Notes: generated by a model from the sequence alone, not told the origin. A stretch of DNA of 36,022 nt from an uncultured bacterium (GCA_937921485.1 CAKZSV010000030.1:1-36022); one strand, 5' to 3'. Shown: positions 27,245-35,946, counted from the stretch's first letter. Numbers and translations: made by a program.

Positions 27245-29926
27245 TCAATGCAGCGGGCCTGAAGCGGTTTCTTCCTTGCCGCCTTCTTCCCCAACGGCCA
27301 GGTACACTCTGCGAAGTCTCGCCCATTCTTCCACCGCCGCCAGCCAGCGTTTTATTTCTTCAAGAAGCGACTCAAGGCCATCGCGCGCCTCAAGGACAAT
27401 TTCCGCCGCTCCGTCGTCTTTTTTCCGTTCTCTGACGAAACTCAGCTCCGCATACGCCGCGAGTGCCGATTGGTAGTACGGCAGCGCAAGCGATTCGAAA
27501 TGGCGAATCTCGCCAAGATGAAAGCGCCGCACGCCGTTTTTCCGCACCTGCGCGATGCACTCGCTTTTATCAATTTTTCTGCTCTTCTGTTCGGCAATTG
27601 TGCTGCCGACAAGATAATACGCTTCCATCACGTCAAGGAGAAGGCCGGCACATCCGTGAAGCGCATCCCTCCCCGACTCCACGATAAAAACAGTTCCGTT
27701 ATCGCGCGTGAGATTTCCCGCTTTCTCGAAGTAGCTGCACGCCTCTTCCGATGCCGTATGCACATCATCCATGAACGCGGGATAGACAAATTCCTTCGAG
27801 AGCAATTTCATCAGGCGGCTGAACTGTTCAAAAATTCTTACGGCCTCTGCGGAATTTCCCCCATTTGAAGCGGCAATATACGCGGCAGAGTACAGCGCAA
27901 GCGGCAACAGATAATGAATGATGTTGTTTTTATAAAAATTTATCCGAGTCCGCTGCTCTTCGTTCAGTGCGTAGAATTCATCCAGATATCCGCTCTCGTC
28001 CCCTTCCATTTTCAGTCTGATGATGATGCCGTCCCGCTCGAAGGTTTCAATCACGCGGTCGACCGCATCATCGAGCGCCGTGCCGTCGGAAAGCGCCTCA
28101 GAAAGAGGCACCCGCATCGATTTGAGGTAATCCATAAAAAACGCAGCCCTCTTTTTCAAATCGTGAACGGAAAACCCCCGCACGGAGGAAACAAGCATGG
28201 AGGCGGATATCAAAGCAAAGGGAGTCACCACCACACCTTCGCTGATGCGCTTGACAATCATCTCCGCGATGCTGCCGACGAGATCGGTTTCCGCATTTCC
28301 GGCTTTAAGATCGCGATAGCTCAGCGGATCCTGAAAGGTGAGGTACACGCCGCCATAGCCGCCCCGGAGATACTTTCCGCTTTTAATGACATCTTTGTTC
28401 GATTCGCCTTTCTTCTGGCCGCCGCGCAGTTCCTTTTGAAAAGATTTTTCTTCGAGCACGCGGTCGTAATTGATGCCAACCGGCACAAACATGATGTCGT
28501 CCGAGTAGCCTTCTTCTGCTGCCTCGCTTAAGTATTTCAGCATGCCAAGCTTCGGATGCATGATTTTGCCCGTGCGCGTCCTTCCGCCCTCGATGAAAAA
28601 TTCGATGGAATAGCCTTCGCGCACCAGCGCTTTGATATACTGCCGGAGGACCGCCACATAGAGGGGCTTCCCCCGCGTGGAGCGCTTCATGAAAAACGCT
28701 CCCGATTTGCGGAATAAAAGGCCAAGCGGAAAAAACGAGAGATTGTCCCCCGCAAGGATATGCGGCGGGATGATGCGGTTTTCATAGAAAATGCTCGAGA
28801 TGATGAGATAGTCCATGTGGCTGCGGTGGCACGGAACGATGACAAGCGGCCCCCGGCGTGACGCTTCGCGCAGCTTTTTAAAATCCTCGGGATTGTACTT
28901 GATGTCGTCGAACACTTTGTAGAAGACCCACATCATGAACTTCTGGAAATACTTCACCACTACGATGGAAAAGTCCGCCGCAATCGCTCTGTAGTATTTG
29001 TACGCTTTCCTGCGGAGGGCGCGCTCGCTTCTCCCCTGTTCGGCGGCAAGTTTTCTTATTGCTTCGATGATATTTGGATGATACAGCACGCTTTCCATCA
29101 TTTCCTGATAGGTTTTGATGATAGGGCCGAGTGCGCCTCTTTTTTCAAGATTGTAAATTTCAAGAAGTTTCTGCCGCACCCTCTGCGCTAAAAGCCTGGG
29201 GCTGTCGTCCGGATACTCAGACATGAACTCCTTCAGGTTCAGCGGAGGCGCAATCCGCATCGAGGGCGGCGTCACGCTTTTGTAGGTAGCGAAAAGCGCG
29301 GAAAAAAGGCCACGGTCACCGGTGGCGCGGGAAGCTAAAAACGTGCGTGTTTTTTCGGGGTTCATGTTCCAGAAAATGAGCTGCGGCACAAGATACACGG
29401 GCGTTTCCAGCTCTTTCTGAATTTCAATGATATCCCAAAGAGGGTCGCGCCTCTTTTCAAAGTAGCGGAGCAAAAAGAGCTTTTTTGAAAGCACGGATAC
29501 AATGACGCCCTCCCGGTCATTGATGACGCCGCGAATGCATTCAAGATCGGCAACAGGTTGAAATTTTTTCCCCAGAAAAAACCGCCGCACCGAACGAAAG
29601 ATCAGGCGAACCGTGTTCGATAACATTTGATAGAGATACGGGCGGATGCCCATTGCCAGCATAGGCACTTTAAACCCATAGCGGCGCAGAAGCGACGTGA
29701 GAATGAGAAGCGAGGTGGCGGAGCTATGAAAGGAGGCAAAGACGATATGCCCTTTTTCATCGAGTTCCCTGAGCGTGGCAAGGCTCGCGCCGTCGAAATC
29801 GATTTTCCAAAAAAGCCTGCGGATAAAAAATTCGAAGAAATAATTCGATCGGCGATGCACGCGTCCGTTTTTAATAGCAGTGGAACAATTCTGAAATCTG
29901 ACCTTTACTTCTTTAAGATCACTCAT
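27245..29926 (-). CDS. plsB: Glycerol-3-phosphate 1-O-acyltransferase
   Basis: An inner-membrane-associated enzyme that acylates position 1 of sn-glycerol 3-phosphate, the first step of phospholipid synthesis. Counted from the ATG at 29926 it has 893 residues, longer than the 807 of E. coli PlsB. All acyltransferase blocks are present: block I HRSHMDY (367-373, catalytic H and D), block II GAFFMKRS (about 409-416), block III FIEGGRTRTGK (about 444-454) and block IV FVPVGINYDRV (about 480-490). The N-terminal 330 residues match the PlsB-specific region and the C-terminal 300 are helical. The start at 29926 is preferred over 29944 because a GGGGG ribosome site lies 7 nt upstream, while nothing precedes 29944. 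It follows plsC by 82 bp on the same strand, probably as one operon. Confidence 0.92.
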   Translation of the reverse strand: MSDLKEVKVRFQNCSTAIKNGRVHRRSNYFFEFFIRRLFWKIDFDGASLATLRELDEKGHIVFASFHSSATSLLILTSLLRRYGFKVPMLAMGIRPYLYQMLSNTVRLIFRSVRRFFLGKKFQPVADLECIRGVINDREGVIVSVLSKKLFLLRYFEKRRDPLWDIIEIQKELETPVYLVPQLIFWNMNPEKTRTFLASRATGDRGLFSALFATYKSVTPPSMRIAPPLNLKEFMSEYPDDSPRLLAQRVRQKLLEIYNLEKRGALGPIIKTYQEMMESVLYHPNIIEAIRKLAAEQGRSERALRRKAYKYYRAIAADFSIVVVKYFQKFMMWVFYKVFDDIKYNPEDFKKLREASRRGPLVIVPCHRSHMDYLIISSIFYENRIIPPHILAGDNLSFFPLGLLFRKSGAFFMKRSTRGKPLYVAVLRQYIKALVREGYSIEFFIEGGRTRTGKIMHPKLGMLKYLSEAAEEGYSDDIMFVPVGINYDRVLEEKSFQKELRGGQKKGESNKDVIKSGKYLRGGYGGVYLTFQDPLSYRDLKAGNAETDLVGSIAEMIVKRISEGVVVTPFALISASMLVSSVRGFSVHDLKKRAAFFMDYLKSMRVPLSEALSDGTALDDAVDRVIETFERDGIIIRLKMEGDESGYLDEFYALNEEQRTRINFYKNNIIHYLLPLALYSAAYIAASNGGNSAEAVRIFEQFSRLMKLLSKEFVYPAFMDDVHTASEEACSYFEKAGNLTRDNGTVFIVESGRDALHGCAGLLLDVMEAYYLVGSTIAEQKSRKIDKSECIAQVRKNGVRRFHLGEIRHFESLALPYYQSALAAYAELSFVRERKKDDGAAEIVLEARDGLESLLEEIKRWLAAVEEWARLRRVYLAVGEEGGKEETASGPLH

Positions 29927-30008
29927 TGCCAACCCCCGAAGCATAGTTTTAAAAAGTAAATGCGCTAAAATCGTCTCTCAATGTGCGCATTGTATGGTGT
30001 TGTGTTTT

Positions 30009-30854
30009 TCAGGAATACTTCTGAAGCCCTTCTTCGATGCGCTGCCGCGCAATGGCCATAAGCTCTTCCATCCTTGCTTCGGTATAACCGGTGATGTCGA
30101 TAGGATCGTGAACGATAAGCTTCGCCCTGCCCGGAAAAAGTTTAATTGAACGGGCGGGTAGCACATTCCTGGATCCCACGATGGTGACGGGAAGAATCGG
30201 CAGATCCATATCGAGCGCAAACTTAAACGCGCCTTTTTTAAACTCGCGAAGTTTTCCGTCATTGCTGCGCGTCCCTTCCGGAAAAAACATAATCGAGGTG
30301 CCGCCCTTAATCCGGTCTTTAGCAGCATTGATGCTCTCTTTTGCCTTCTCGGGATTTGAGCGGTCGATAAATATATGGCCGATTTTGTAGCAGCTATAAC
30401 CTAAAAAAGGAACTTTGAGAAGCTGTATTTTCATCACCCAGCGGAAATCCACAGGCATCCAGCCGTAGATGACAAAGATATCATAGTGGCTCTGATGATT
30501 TGCTACGATTACGTATGATTGCTTTTTCTCAATTTTTTCCTTTCCAATGACCTGCACAAACATCGGGGTGATGTAGCTATTGAGCCTGGACCAGATTACC
30601 CCCATCACCGAAGCGACCCTGCCGCCGAAAGTGATAGCCAGAATTGTGGCGATGATGCCGAATACTGTCGTAGTGATGGCAAGAAATGGAAAGAATACCA
30701 GCCAGGTGTATATTTGATACACATTCAAAAGAAATACATTATCACGCAAAAGCTTCTTTCCCATGGAAGATTCCTTCCCCGTAGTAGTGAAATTGCTGCC
30801 TGAATATCGAGAAAAAAAAGGTAACCGCGCAACGATGTTATCGATTCGTATCAT
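30009..30854 (-). CDS. plsC: 1-acyl-sn-glycerol-3-phosphate acyltransferase
   Basis: A 281-residue membrane enzyme that acylates lysophosphatidic acid to phosphatidic acid. After one or two hydrophobic helices (about 45-80) come the PlsC motifs NHQSHYD (H-x4-D), the IFIDRS block, FFPEGTRS and ILPVTIVGS. The ATG at 30854 has GGGTGG 5 nt upstream. A GTG at 30863 and an ATG at 30764 (with AAGGAA) are in-frame alternatives; the last would give a 251-residue protein closer to the family's usual length. It heads a likely plsC-plsB operon that joins both acylations of the phosphatidic acid pathway. A promoter and a palindromic operator candidate lie directly upstream. Confidence 0.9.
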   Translation of the reverse strand: MIRIDNIVARLPFFSRYSGSNFTTTGKESSMGKKLLRDNVFLLNVYQIYTWLVFFPFLAITTTVFGIIATILAITFGGRVASVMGVIWSRLNSYITPMFVQVIGKEKIEKKQSYVIVANHQSHYDIFVIYGWMPVDFRWVMKIQLLKVPFLGYSCYKIGHIFIDRSNPEKAKESINAAKDRIKGGTSIMFFPEGTRSNDGKLREFKKGAFKFALDMDLPILPVTIVGSRNVLPARSIKLFPGRAKLIVHDPIDITGYTEARMEELMAIARQRIEEGLQKYS

Positions 30855-30876
30855 ATCAACCACCCTTTTTCTTTAA

Positions 30877-30892
30877 GACTGACCGGTCAGTC
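30877..30892. promoter_or_regulatory. 16-bp perfect palindrome, TetR-type operator candidate for plsC-plsB
   Basis: GACTGACCGGTCAGTC is exactly self-complementary and GC-containing in an AT-rich leader. It starts about 10 bp after the -10 hexamer, so it covers the likely transcription start and lies 22 bp before the plsC ATG. The shape resembles operators of many TetR-family repressors. A TetR gene lies about 1 kb away at 31938-32918. The same palindrome was not seen upstream of that gene. Confidence 0.65.
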
Positions 30893-30902
30893 ATTTTGTT
30901 AT

Positions 30903-30931
30903 AAAATAATAAATTCTCAGGAAAATGTCAA
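30903..30931 (-). promoter_or_regulatory. Promoter of plsC
   Basis: On the minus strand TTGACA (30931-30926) and TATTTT (30908-30903) are separated by 17 bp. The spacing is ideal and the -35 box perfect. The predicted start point falls next to the 16-bp palindrome. Confidence 0.65.
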
Positions 30932-31119
30932 CAAAAAAGTGCGATTTTTTTATACCAAAGATAACGTATATGCACCAATAACCGATGGCACACCAGTGTC
31001 GTGAAGAAATACGCTTTGTACGATATCGTCAGGGTGTATTTCAATGAAGAAATATAGATCGAACAGCCGAGACTATAATCCGGTAAGCGAGTTATTGAAT
31101 TTAGCCTTATGAGTGATGG
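30932..31119. other. Gap between plsC promoter and paralogue B
   Basis: Nothing convincing was found. Short open frames exist near 30980-31110 but have no ribosome sites and no recognisable similarity. Confidence 0.4.
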
Positions 31120-31602
31120 TTAGCCGAAGTATTCTTCCATGTAATTCGGCGGTACTCCGTACCAGATTTTTATGCAGGCAGCCGTTTCTGTCCATTTTTC
31201 CCGAATTGACCAGTCTCCGGTGCGACAATTATCCTTAACATCATCATAGTACTTCGCACAATAGTACTCCACCACCCGGTCAAGGCAGGTTTCCACCGCA
31301 ATGGCAATGAGAAGCGAAATCGACTTAAAGCAAAACCGCCGCATATCCTGCATCAGCAGATTATCAATCTTCAGCAGTTTCATTTTCACGCGATGCTTTT
31401 TTACCGGATTGCCGTCTTCATCGGTTCTCTTCTGGTATTCAACCGGCCCATCACATTTTTTCCGCAGCTTCTTATACTCATGAATCAACATCCGCATCGC
31501 CCGGTCGAGTAAATCAACCTTATCGCGTCCGGTTTTCTCTTCTGCCTCTTGAAGCTTTGCAATCACGTCTTCGGTCATGCAGTAGCTGGTCTTCATATAC
31601 AT
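31120..31602 (-). CDS. Two-part ribbon-helix-helix-like protein, paralogue B
   Basis: A 160-residue basic protein that aligns over its full length with the gene at 10846-11331. The start at 31602 is chosen because AAGGAGG lies about 8 nt upstream and because it matches the paralogue's length; an in-frame ATG at 31641 is unlikely. The N-terminal region (MKTSYCMTEDVIAKLQEAEE, then DKVDLLDRAMRMLIHEY) fits a ribbon-helix-helix domain. The middle has EYQKR and KHRVKMK. The second strand-helix-helix (NLLMQDMRRFCFKSISLLIA) and the tail IKIWYGVPPNY follow. The pattern shared by both copies suggests a lineage-specific family of DNA-binding proteins. Codon use looks like its neighbours. It is not in an obvious operon. 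Confidence 0.75.
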   Translation of the reverse strand: MYMKTSYCMTEDVIAKLQEAEEKTGRDKVDLLDRAMRMLIHEYKKLRKKCDGPVEYQKRTDEDGNPVKKHRVKMKLLKIDNLLMQDMRRFCFKSISLLIAIAVETCLDRVVEYYCAKYYDDVKDNCRTGDWSIREKWTETAACIKIWYGVPPNYMEEYFG

Positions 31603-31638
31603 AGAGTGCTCCTCCTTGAAATAGCATTGCCCTTCACT

Positions 31639-31650
31639 CATTAATACGAT
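31639..31650 (-). promoter_or_regulatory. Shared upstream motif of the two paralogous small genes (copy B)
   Basis: On the minus strand ATCGTATTAATG lies 36 bp before the start at 31602, as in the leader of paralogue A. In both leaders it is followed by AAGG and then the GGAGG ribosome site. Confidence 0.4.
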
Positions 31651-31837
31651 GAAAAACAGAAAGGCAGAAATTTTTTTCTCATCACCGACAAAAATAAGGG
31701 AAAAAATACGTTTAATAAAGAAGGAGCGTTATTTCCATACAACGTAATTTCGCAGATTTATTGGTTTCATTTGACCTGGGCGATACAAACGCAACTACAG
31801 ATTTCTTTGAATCGATTGCACCGAATACAATATGTAA

Positions 31838-31866
31838 TTGACAATTTCAATCCCGCTTTATAGTAT
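31838..31866 (+). promoter_or_regulatory. Promoter of the TetR-family gene
   Basis: TTGACA (31838-31843), a 17-bp spacer and TAGTAT (31861-31866). The predicted transcript would begin near 31873, about 65 nt before the chosen start codon. Confidence 0.5.
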
Positions 31867-31937
31867 ATTAGTATTGGCGGTTGAACATGCCGGATTCGAA
31901 GAATGGAAATCCCCTCGAAGGAAAGGAAGGAGACAGG

Positions 31938-32918
31938 ATGCCGCTTTATGCAGAGGTGGGAAAATACTTTTATCCGAGCGGAAGGTTCAATGAGGATTCT
32001 TTCCGCCGCTCCCTCAGGGAAGGATACGATGCGCTGAAACATATTCACGGCAACGCTGCGGATTTCTCCCGCAGAGCGGGTGACTGGTTTGTGTCGTATC
32101 TAACGACGGTTATCAACTATCTTGAAGAAAAAGGCCTGGTCAACGCGGCGTTCGCGCTTTTCCGCACCGCGGTCGACGAAGTCTCACGCCTTGGCCTTTC
32201 CGACCTCACCATCCCAAGCGAAAGACTCCGCCTAATCCTCAATCAGGTTTCCCATATCACCGAAGGGAAGGATGACGCGCGCCGCGCTCCCGATGAAATG
32301 AAAAAGAAAATCTTCAGCGCAGCGCTCCAGGTATTCGCAGAAAAGGGCTATCATAGCGCCACCATCGATGAAATCGCAGCGAAGTGCGGCATCGCCAAAG
32401 GATCCGTGTACCGCTATTTCACCAGCAAAAAAGATCTTTTAAACGAGCTTCTTATCGAAAAATATGAGGAGATGATAGAACTTTTAGGAGGAGTACTTTC
32501 CTCTGACGAGGACGTCCTTGTGCAGATTCAGAAGATGATTGAAATCTGGATTGATTTTATCGAGAAAAACCCCGTGGTCTATCGTCTCATTCAGAGCGAA
32601 GCAATTTCCCAGCAGGCGGGCGAATCGAGCATGTTCTATGATTATATCACCACCCGATTGCCCATGTTCAAGGAACGGATTATCGCGCTGAACAAGCAGA
32701 AAAAACTCAAGACCACGAATTTTTATACCGTGTTTTACGGCATACTCGGCTTTATCGACGGAGTGGTGCACAAGTGGTTTCGTCAGGGGATGGATTATCC
32801 CTTGCGCGATGAGATTCCCCTCATACTCGAGGTGCTCTTCAATGGGTTTGTGGGCGAAACGAAAACGGGCAGACATTTTTATCCGCAGGCTGCTTATGAG
32901 GATGATGCTGATCGCTGA
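31938..32918 (+). CDS. TetR-family regulator with N-terminal extension
   Basis: A 326-residue protein counted from the ATG at 31938, which has a strong AAGGAAGGAG site; ATG 31887 and TTG 31881 are in-frame but weaker. The TetR helix-turn-helix is unusually internal, at residues 119-165 (IFSAALQVFAEKGYHSATID and EIAAKCGIAKGSVYRYFTSK). The C-terminal 150 residues are helical, as in TetR ligand domains. The first 118 residues are an extra, probably helical region (SLREGYDALKHIHGNAADFS, FVSYLTTVINYLEEKGLVNA) that I cannot assign. Ordinary TetR proteins are about 190-220 residues with the DNA-binding domain first. Nearby targets include the palindrome before plsC. A role in lipid-synthesis control is inferred from position only. 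Confidence 0.8.
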   Translation: MPLYAEVGKYFYPSGRFNEDSFRRSLREGYDALKHIHGNAADFSRRAGDWFVSYLTTVINYLEEKGLVNAAFALFRTAVDEVSRLGLSDLTIPSERLRLILNQVSHITEGKDDARRAPDEMKKKIFSAALQVFAEKGYHSATIDEIAAKCGIAKGSVYRYFTSKKDLLNELLIEKYEEMIELLGGVLSSDEDVLVQIQKMIEIWIDFIEKNPVVYRLIQSEAISQQAGESSMFYDYITTRLPMFKERIIALNKQKKLKTTNFYTVFYGILGFIDGVVHKWFRQGMDYPLRDEIPLILEVLFNGFVGETKTGRHFYPQAAYEDDADR

Positions 32919-32991
32919 ATACAGGTGGTGTAAGTGATTTCCAGCGCTGCTCACCGAGCAACACGCAACACCGTTAAAGGAGGAACATATA

Positions 32992-33531
32992 ATGTTTTTC
33001 AGAAAGCATAAAATCCCGGGAGTGGAAATTATCCCTCCTGCACGGATTAGCGGCATGCAGAACATCAGCTTTGGGAAGGACATCGTCATCGACAGCTACA
33101 CCTTTATCTACGCGCGAAAACCGATGCGCATCGGAAACAATGTCCATATCGCGAGTTTCACATTTCTCAACGGCGCGGAATCCATCAGCGTGGGCGATTT
33201 TGTTGGCATCTACCAGGGCGCGAAGGTGTACGCCGGAACCGATGATTTCAAAGACTGGGGCTTCGGCAATATCACCATTCCGGAGGAGTTCAGAAATCCC
33301 CAGCGGCGACCGGTATCGATAGGCCGATTCTGCGTCCTCGGCGCCAACTGCGTCATCGGCCCAGGCGTGACCATCGGCGAAGGCTGTTCGGTGGGCGCAG
33401 GTTCTGTGGTGACGCGCGACCTTGAACCCTGGGGCATCTACATCGGCAACCGTCGGGTGGCCGAGCGAAACCGCGACGGCGTATTGAAAAATTACGAGCG
33501 ATATCTTGAATCGTTGCAGAAAAAGCAGTGA
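32992..33531 (+). CDS. Hexapeptide-repeat acyltransferase (WbbJ/LbH type)
   Basis: A 179-residue protein with left-handed beta-helix repeats in two blocks: [35 protein letters not shown] and [10 protein letters not shown], then [20 protein letters not shown] and [20 protein letters not shown], ending in GNRRVAERN. This is the layout of sugar O- or N-acetyltransferases used in surface polysaccharide or amino-sugar modification. The expected active-site histidine is probably the one in [14 protein letters not shown] ribosome site lies 7-8 nt before the ATG. It lies 73 bp after the TetR gene on the same strand and may share its transcript. Confidence 0.8.
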   Translation: MFFRKHKIPGVEIIPPARISGMQNISFGKDIVIDSYTFIYARKPMRIGNNVHIASFTFLNGAESISVGDFVGIYQGAKVYAGTDDFKDWGFGNITIPEEFRNPQRRPVSIGRFCVLGANCVIGPGVTIGEGCSVGAGSVVTRDLEPWGIYIGNRRVAERNRDGVLKNYERYLESLQKKQ

Positions 33532-33583
33532 AGAGCTTCAAATATTTTCGCTTATAAATTTTTATTATGTAAGGATTATTTTC

Positions 33584-33787
33584 ATGGAATGCAGTAAAGA
33601 AAAAAATCTAAAAGCATGTAATTGTTCCTATGAGCCCTGCGCCAGAAAAGGGATGTGCTGTGAGTGCATTGCATATCATCGACGCTCCAAACAGCTCCCC
33701 GCATGCTTTTTCCCCGCAGACGCGGAGCGGACCTACGACCGCTCATTCAGGCACTTCGCTCGGCTGGTAGCGGAGGGGAAGATATAA
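33584..33787 (+). CDS. DUF6485 small cysteine-rich protein
   Basis: A 67-residue protein whose first 40 residues contain six cysteines ([20 protein letters not shown], then [13 protein letters not shown]), followed by a P-x-C-FFP motif and a short amphipathic helix ([20 protein letters not shown]). This pattern matches DUF6485 as I know it, a family common in anaerobes. The cysteines suggest a metal or Fe-S site. The start at 33584 is chosen because it begins the conserved block and follows AAGGA; upstream in-frame codons are not conserved-looking. Confidence 0.8.
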   Translation: MECSKEKNLKACNCSYEPCARKGMCCECIAYHRRSKQLPACFFPADAERTYDRSFRHFARLVAEGKI

Positions 33788-33865
33788 CATGAAGTATTAC
33801 CGTTGAGGGTTATTGCATTCCGCGTGTAATATCATACAGACCGAAATGATCATTGCCCGGCAATT

Positions 33866-35050
33866 ATGAAAAAGAATGCCACTTATGAAGAAGCAGACAT
33901 GCGGGCAAAGGCAAATACAATGCACATGCAACCGCCCAAAAGGCTTACTATACTTTCGCGCCTGCGCACAATTATCCATGAAAGATGGTGTGCTTTCAAA
34001 ATTAAAGATAATGAAGCCGATCTCCAGCAACTCATCGACTCATTGGAAAAACACCATCGTACAGTTTTTGAAACAACCGGCAACGCCACCATTATCATCG
34101 AAGAAGACACGAGCATTTCCCTCGTCAATCAGGATTTCGAGCGTTTATCAGGCTATTCAAAAGAAGAAATAGAAGGAAAAATGAGCTGGACGCTGTTTAT
34201 CGACAAAGCCGACCTCGGCAAGATGATGCAGTACCACCGCCTCAGGCGTATCGACCCAAACGCCGCACCGCGGAATTACTATTTCAAGTTCATCGACCGT
34301 CACGGAAGCACAAAAGACATCTACATGACCATCGCCATGATACCCGGCACGAAGAAAAGCATTGCTTCATTCAAGGATATAAGCGAGCAAAGAAGGCTGG
34401 AAATCGAAGCCCTCGAAATTGCCGAGCGTGAACGGCGCACAATTGGTTCCGACCTGCACGACGGCCTTGGGCCGCACCTGGTGGGAATTAAATTCATGCT
34501 ATCTTTATTAAAACAAAAACTTGCATCTCGCAAGATACCCGAAACTGAAAACATTGATGAGATCATACGCTATATCGATCAGGCGGTTGAAAAAACCCGG
34601 CATCTGGTGAAAAACCTCTGCCCGGTGGATATTGACGCTTCGGGATTGGAGCACGCGCTTGGAGAACTTGCCGCGGAAACCATGCGCCTTTTCGGCATAA
34701 CGTGCACGGTCTCTTTCGACGGGAACGCGGGTATTCGCGACAATACCTCTGCCACACAACTGTACTTCATTGCCCGCGAGGCAGTCAATAATGCCGTGAA
34801 GCACTCCGGCGCTAAGCATATTTCGATTTCCATGGAACGGTCAACCAACTCGCGCATCTTCAGCGTTAAGGATGACGGAGAAGGCATCAGCGCCTGGAGC
34901 AGAATTTCCGGATCGGGCATAAATATCATGAAGTATCGCGCGCGGCTGATCAATGCCCTTTTAGACGTGCTTCCGGGTGACAATGGCGGCACCAACGTTG
35001 TATGCGTTTTTCAGGAAAATTCAGCAGATGAGGATTCCTCCAATGGCTGA
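33866..35050 (+). CDS. Cytoplasmic PAS-domain sensor histidine kinase (HisKA_3 / NarL-type)
   Basis: A 394-residue protein without membrane helices. Residues about 60-175 form a PAS domain (GNATIIIEEDTSISLVNQDF, LSGYSKEEIEG, YYFKFIDRHGSTKDIYM). A HisKA_3 dimerisation segment follows (IAERERRTIGSDLHDGLGPH, phospho-accepting H198), then a HATPase domain with the N box EAVNNAVKHSGA (305-316), the G1 box VKDDGEGIS (334-342) and the G2 box GSGINIMKYRA (349-359). This layout belongs to kinases that pair with LuxR/NarL regulators, and the next gene is one, overlapping by 8 bp. The signal is therefore cytoplasmic, such as redox, gas or a metabolite; no haem or flavin ligand residues could be identified. 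The start at 33866 lacks a good ribosome site. Confidence 0.88.
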   Translation: MKKNATYEEADMRAKANTMHMQPPKRLTILSRLRTIIHERWCAFKIKDNEADLQQLIDSLEKHHRTVFETTGNATIIIEEDTSISLVNQDFERLSGYSKEEIEGKMSWTLFIDKADLGKMMQYHRLRRIDPNAAPRNYYFKFIDRHGSTKDIYMTIAMIPGTKKSIASFKDISEQRRLEIEALEIAERERRTIGSDLHDGLGPHLVGIKFMLSLLKQKLASRKIPETENIDEIIRYIDQAVEKTRHLVKNLCPVDIDASGLEHALGELAAETMRLFGITCTVSFDGNAGIRDNTSATQLYFIAREAVNNAVKHSGAKHISISMERSTNSRIFSVKDDGEGISAWSRISGSGINIMKYRARLINALLDVLPGDNGGTNVVCVFQENSADEDSSNG

Positions 35051-35711
35051 AAAAAAATCTTTATCCTCCGACCGGGCAGGCATTCTTTTGGTTGAGGACC
35101 ATCCCATTTTCCGAAAAGGCCTCAGGGAAATAATCGACAACGAAGACGGACTTCTTGTGCTCGGGGAATGCGACGACGCACGGCATGCCCTTCAAATGAC
35201 GGCGGAACTGAAACCTCATCTGGTCATCGTTGATATTTCATTGAAAAATTCAAACGGAATTGCGCTCATCAAAGACATCAGGCGTCTGCATCCCCAGACG
35301 CTCATTCTTACTCTATCGATGCACGATGAAGGCATCTACGCTGAACGAGCACTGCGGGCTGGCGCGCGGGGCTACGTGATGAAGCATCACGCTCCGGAAA
35401 CGGTCATACAGGCTATTAATCAAGTGCTCGATGGAAAAATTTTCGTCAGCGAGGAGGTTGCCAACAGAATTTTCACGCATTTCATCGAAGGCCTGCCGGC
35501 GGAGCGCTCCCCCATCGACCTGCTTTCCGATAGAGAGCTGGAAGTGTTTGAACTCATCGGCCGGGGGCTGGGCACCCGACAGATTGCAGAAAAACTCTGC
35601 GTGAGTATAAAAACCGTGGAAAATCACCGCGCGCATATCAAAGAAAAAATGAATTTTTCCAGCGCCATTGAACTTATCCAGCACGCCACCCTCTGGGCAG
35701 AGAAAAAATAG
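35043..35711 (+). CDS. NarL/LuxR-type response regulator
   Basis: A 222-residue regulator counted from the ATG at 35043, which follows GAGGA by 8 nt and overlaps the kinase stop by 8 bp; an ATG at 35028 and an upstream start at 34977 are less likely. The receiver domain has the acidic pair E18-D19, the phospho-acceptor D64 (VIVDISLKN), the switch residues LSM at 91-93 and K114. The C-terminal LuxR helix-turn-helix is clear (LSDRELEVFELIGRGLGTRQ, then IAEKLCVSIKTVENHRAHIK). It is the cognate partner of the PAS kinase. Target genes are not evident in the window. Confidence 0.9.
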   Translation: MAEKKSLSSDRAGILLVEDHPIFRKGLREIIDNEDGLLVLGECDDARHALQMTAELKPHLVIVDISLKNSNGIALIKDIRRLHPQTLILTLSMHDEGIYAERALRAGARGYVMKHHAPETVIQAINQVLDGKIFVSEEVANRIFTHFIEGLPAERSPIDLLSDRELEVFELIGRGLGTRQIAEKLCVSIKTVENHRAHIKEKMNFSSAIELIQHATLWAEKK

Positions 35712-35791
35712 CAAAGCCATTTCTCTTAATAAACACCACGCAACACCACTGCTTTCTGCAAAAAGGCCCTTAGAAGAAAAGTGGTGTAATT

Positions 35792-35896
35792 GGTGTCAGA
35801 GCAAGATTAAAGGAACCTCGCTTTGTTGCCAGATGCAGAGCAGTGTCAGAGCATGTCATCAGAGCATGGCATTAATGTTGGATTTGCTCTGACACC
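35792..35896. repeat. Inverted pair of TTGCTCTGACACC repeats
   Basis: GGTGTCAGAGCAA (35792-35804) and TTGCTCTGACACC (35884-35896) are perfect 13-bp inverted copies of the motif clustered at 9597-9718. Partial copies lie between them (GTGTCAGAGCA at 35843-35853, CAGAGCA at 35860-35866) and a diverged one follows (CTATGACACC at 35921-35930). Confidence 0.75.
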
Positions 35897-35946
35897 ATAT
35901 TGATTGTTTCTGTAAATTTACTATGACACCATATTGGGTGACGAGT

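Noticed and set aside
30950..31119. Short frames such as KKYALYDIVRVYFNEEI that look coding-like
   Set aside because: Under 30 codons, no start with a ribosome site, and no recognisable similarity. It could be a gene relic but cannot be supported.
31740..31836. Open frame reading LVSFDLGDTNATTDFFESIA before the TetR promoter
   Set aside because: About 25-35 codons without a convincing start codon. Possible relic or chance frame.
32923..32975. GGTGGTGT and ACACGCAACACC words before the hexapeptide transferase, similar to words near 35735-35790
   Set aside because: Matches are short and imperfect. Not enough to call a third repeat family.
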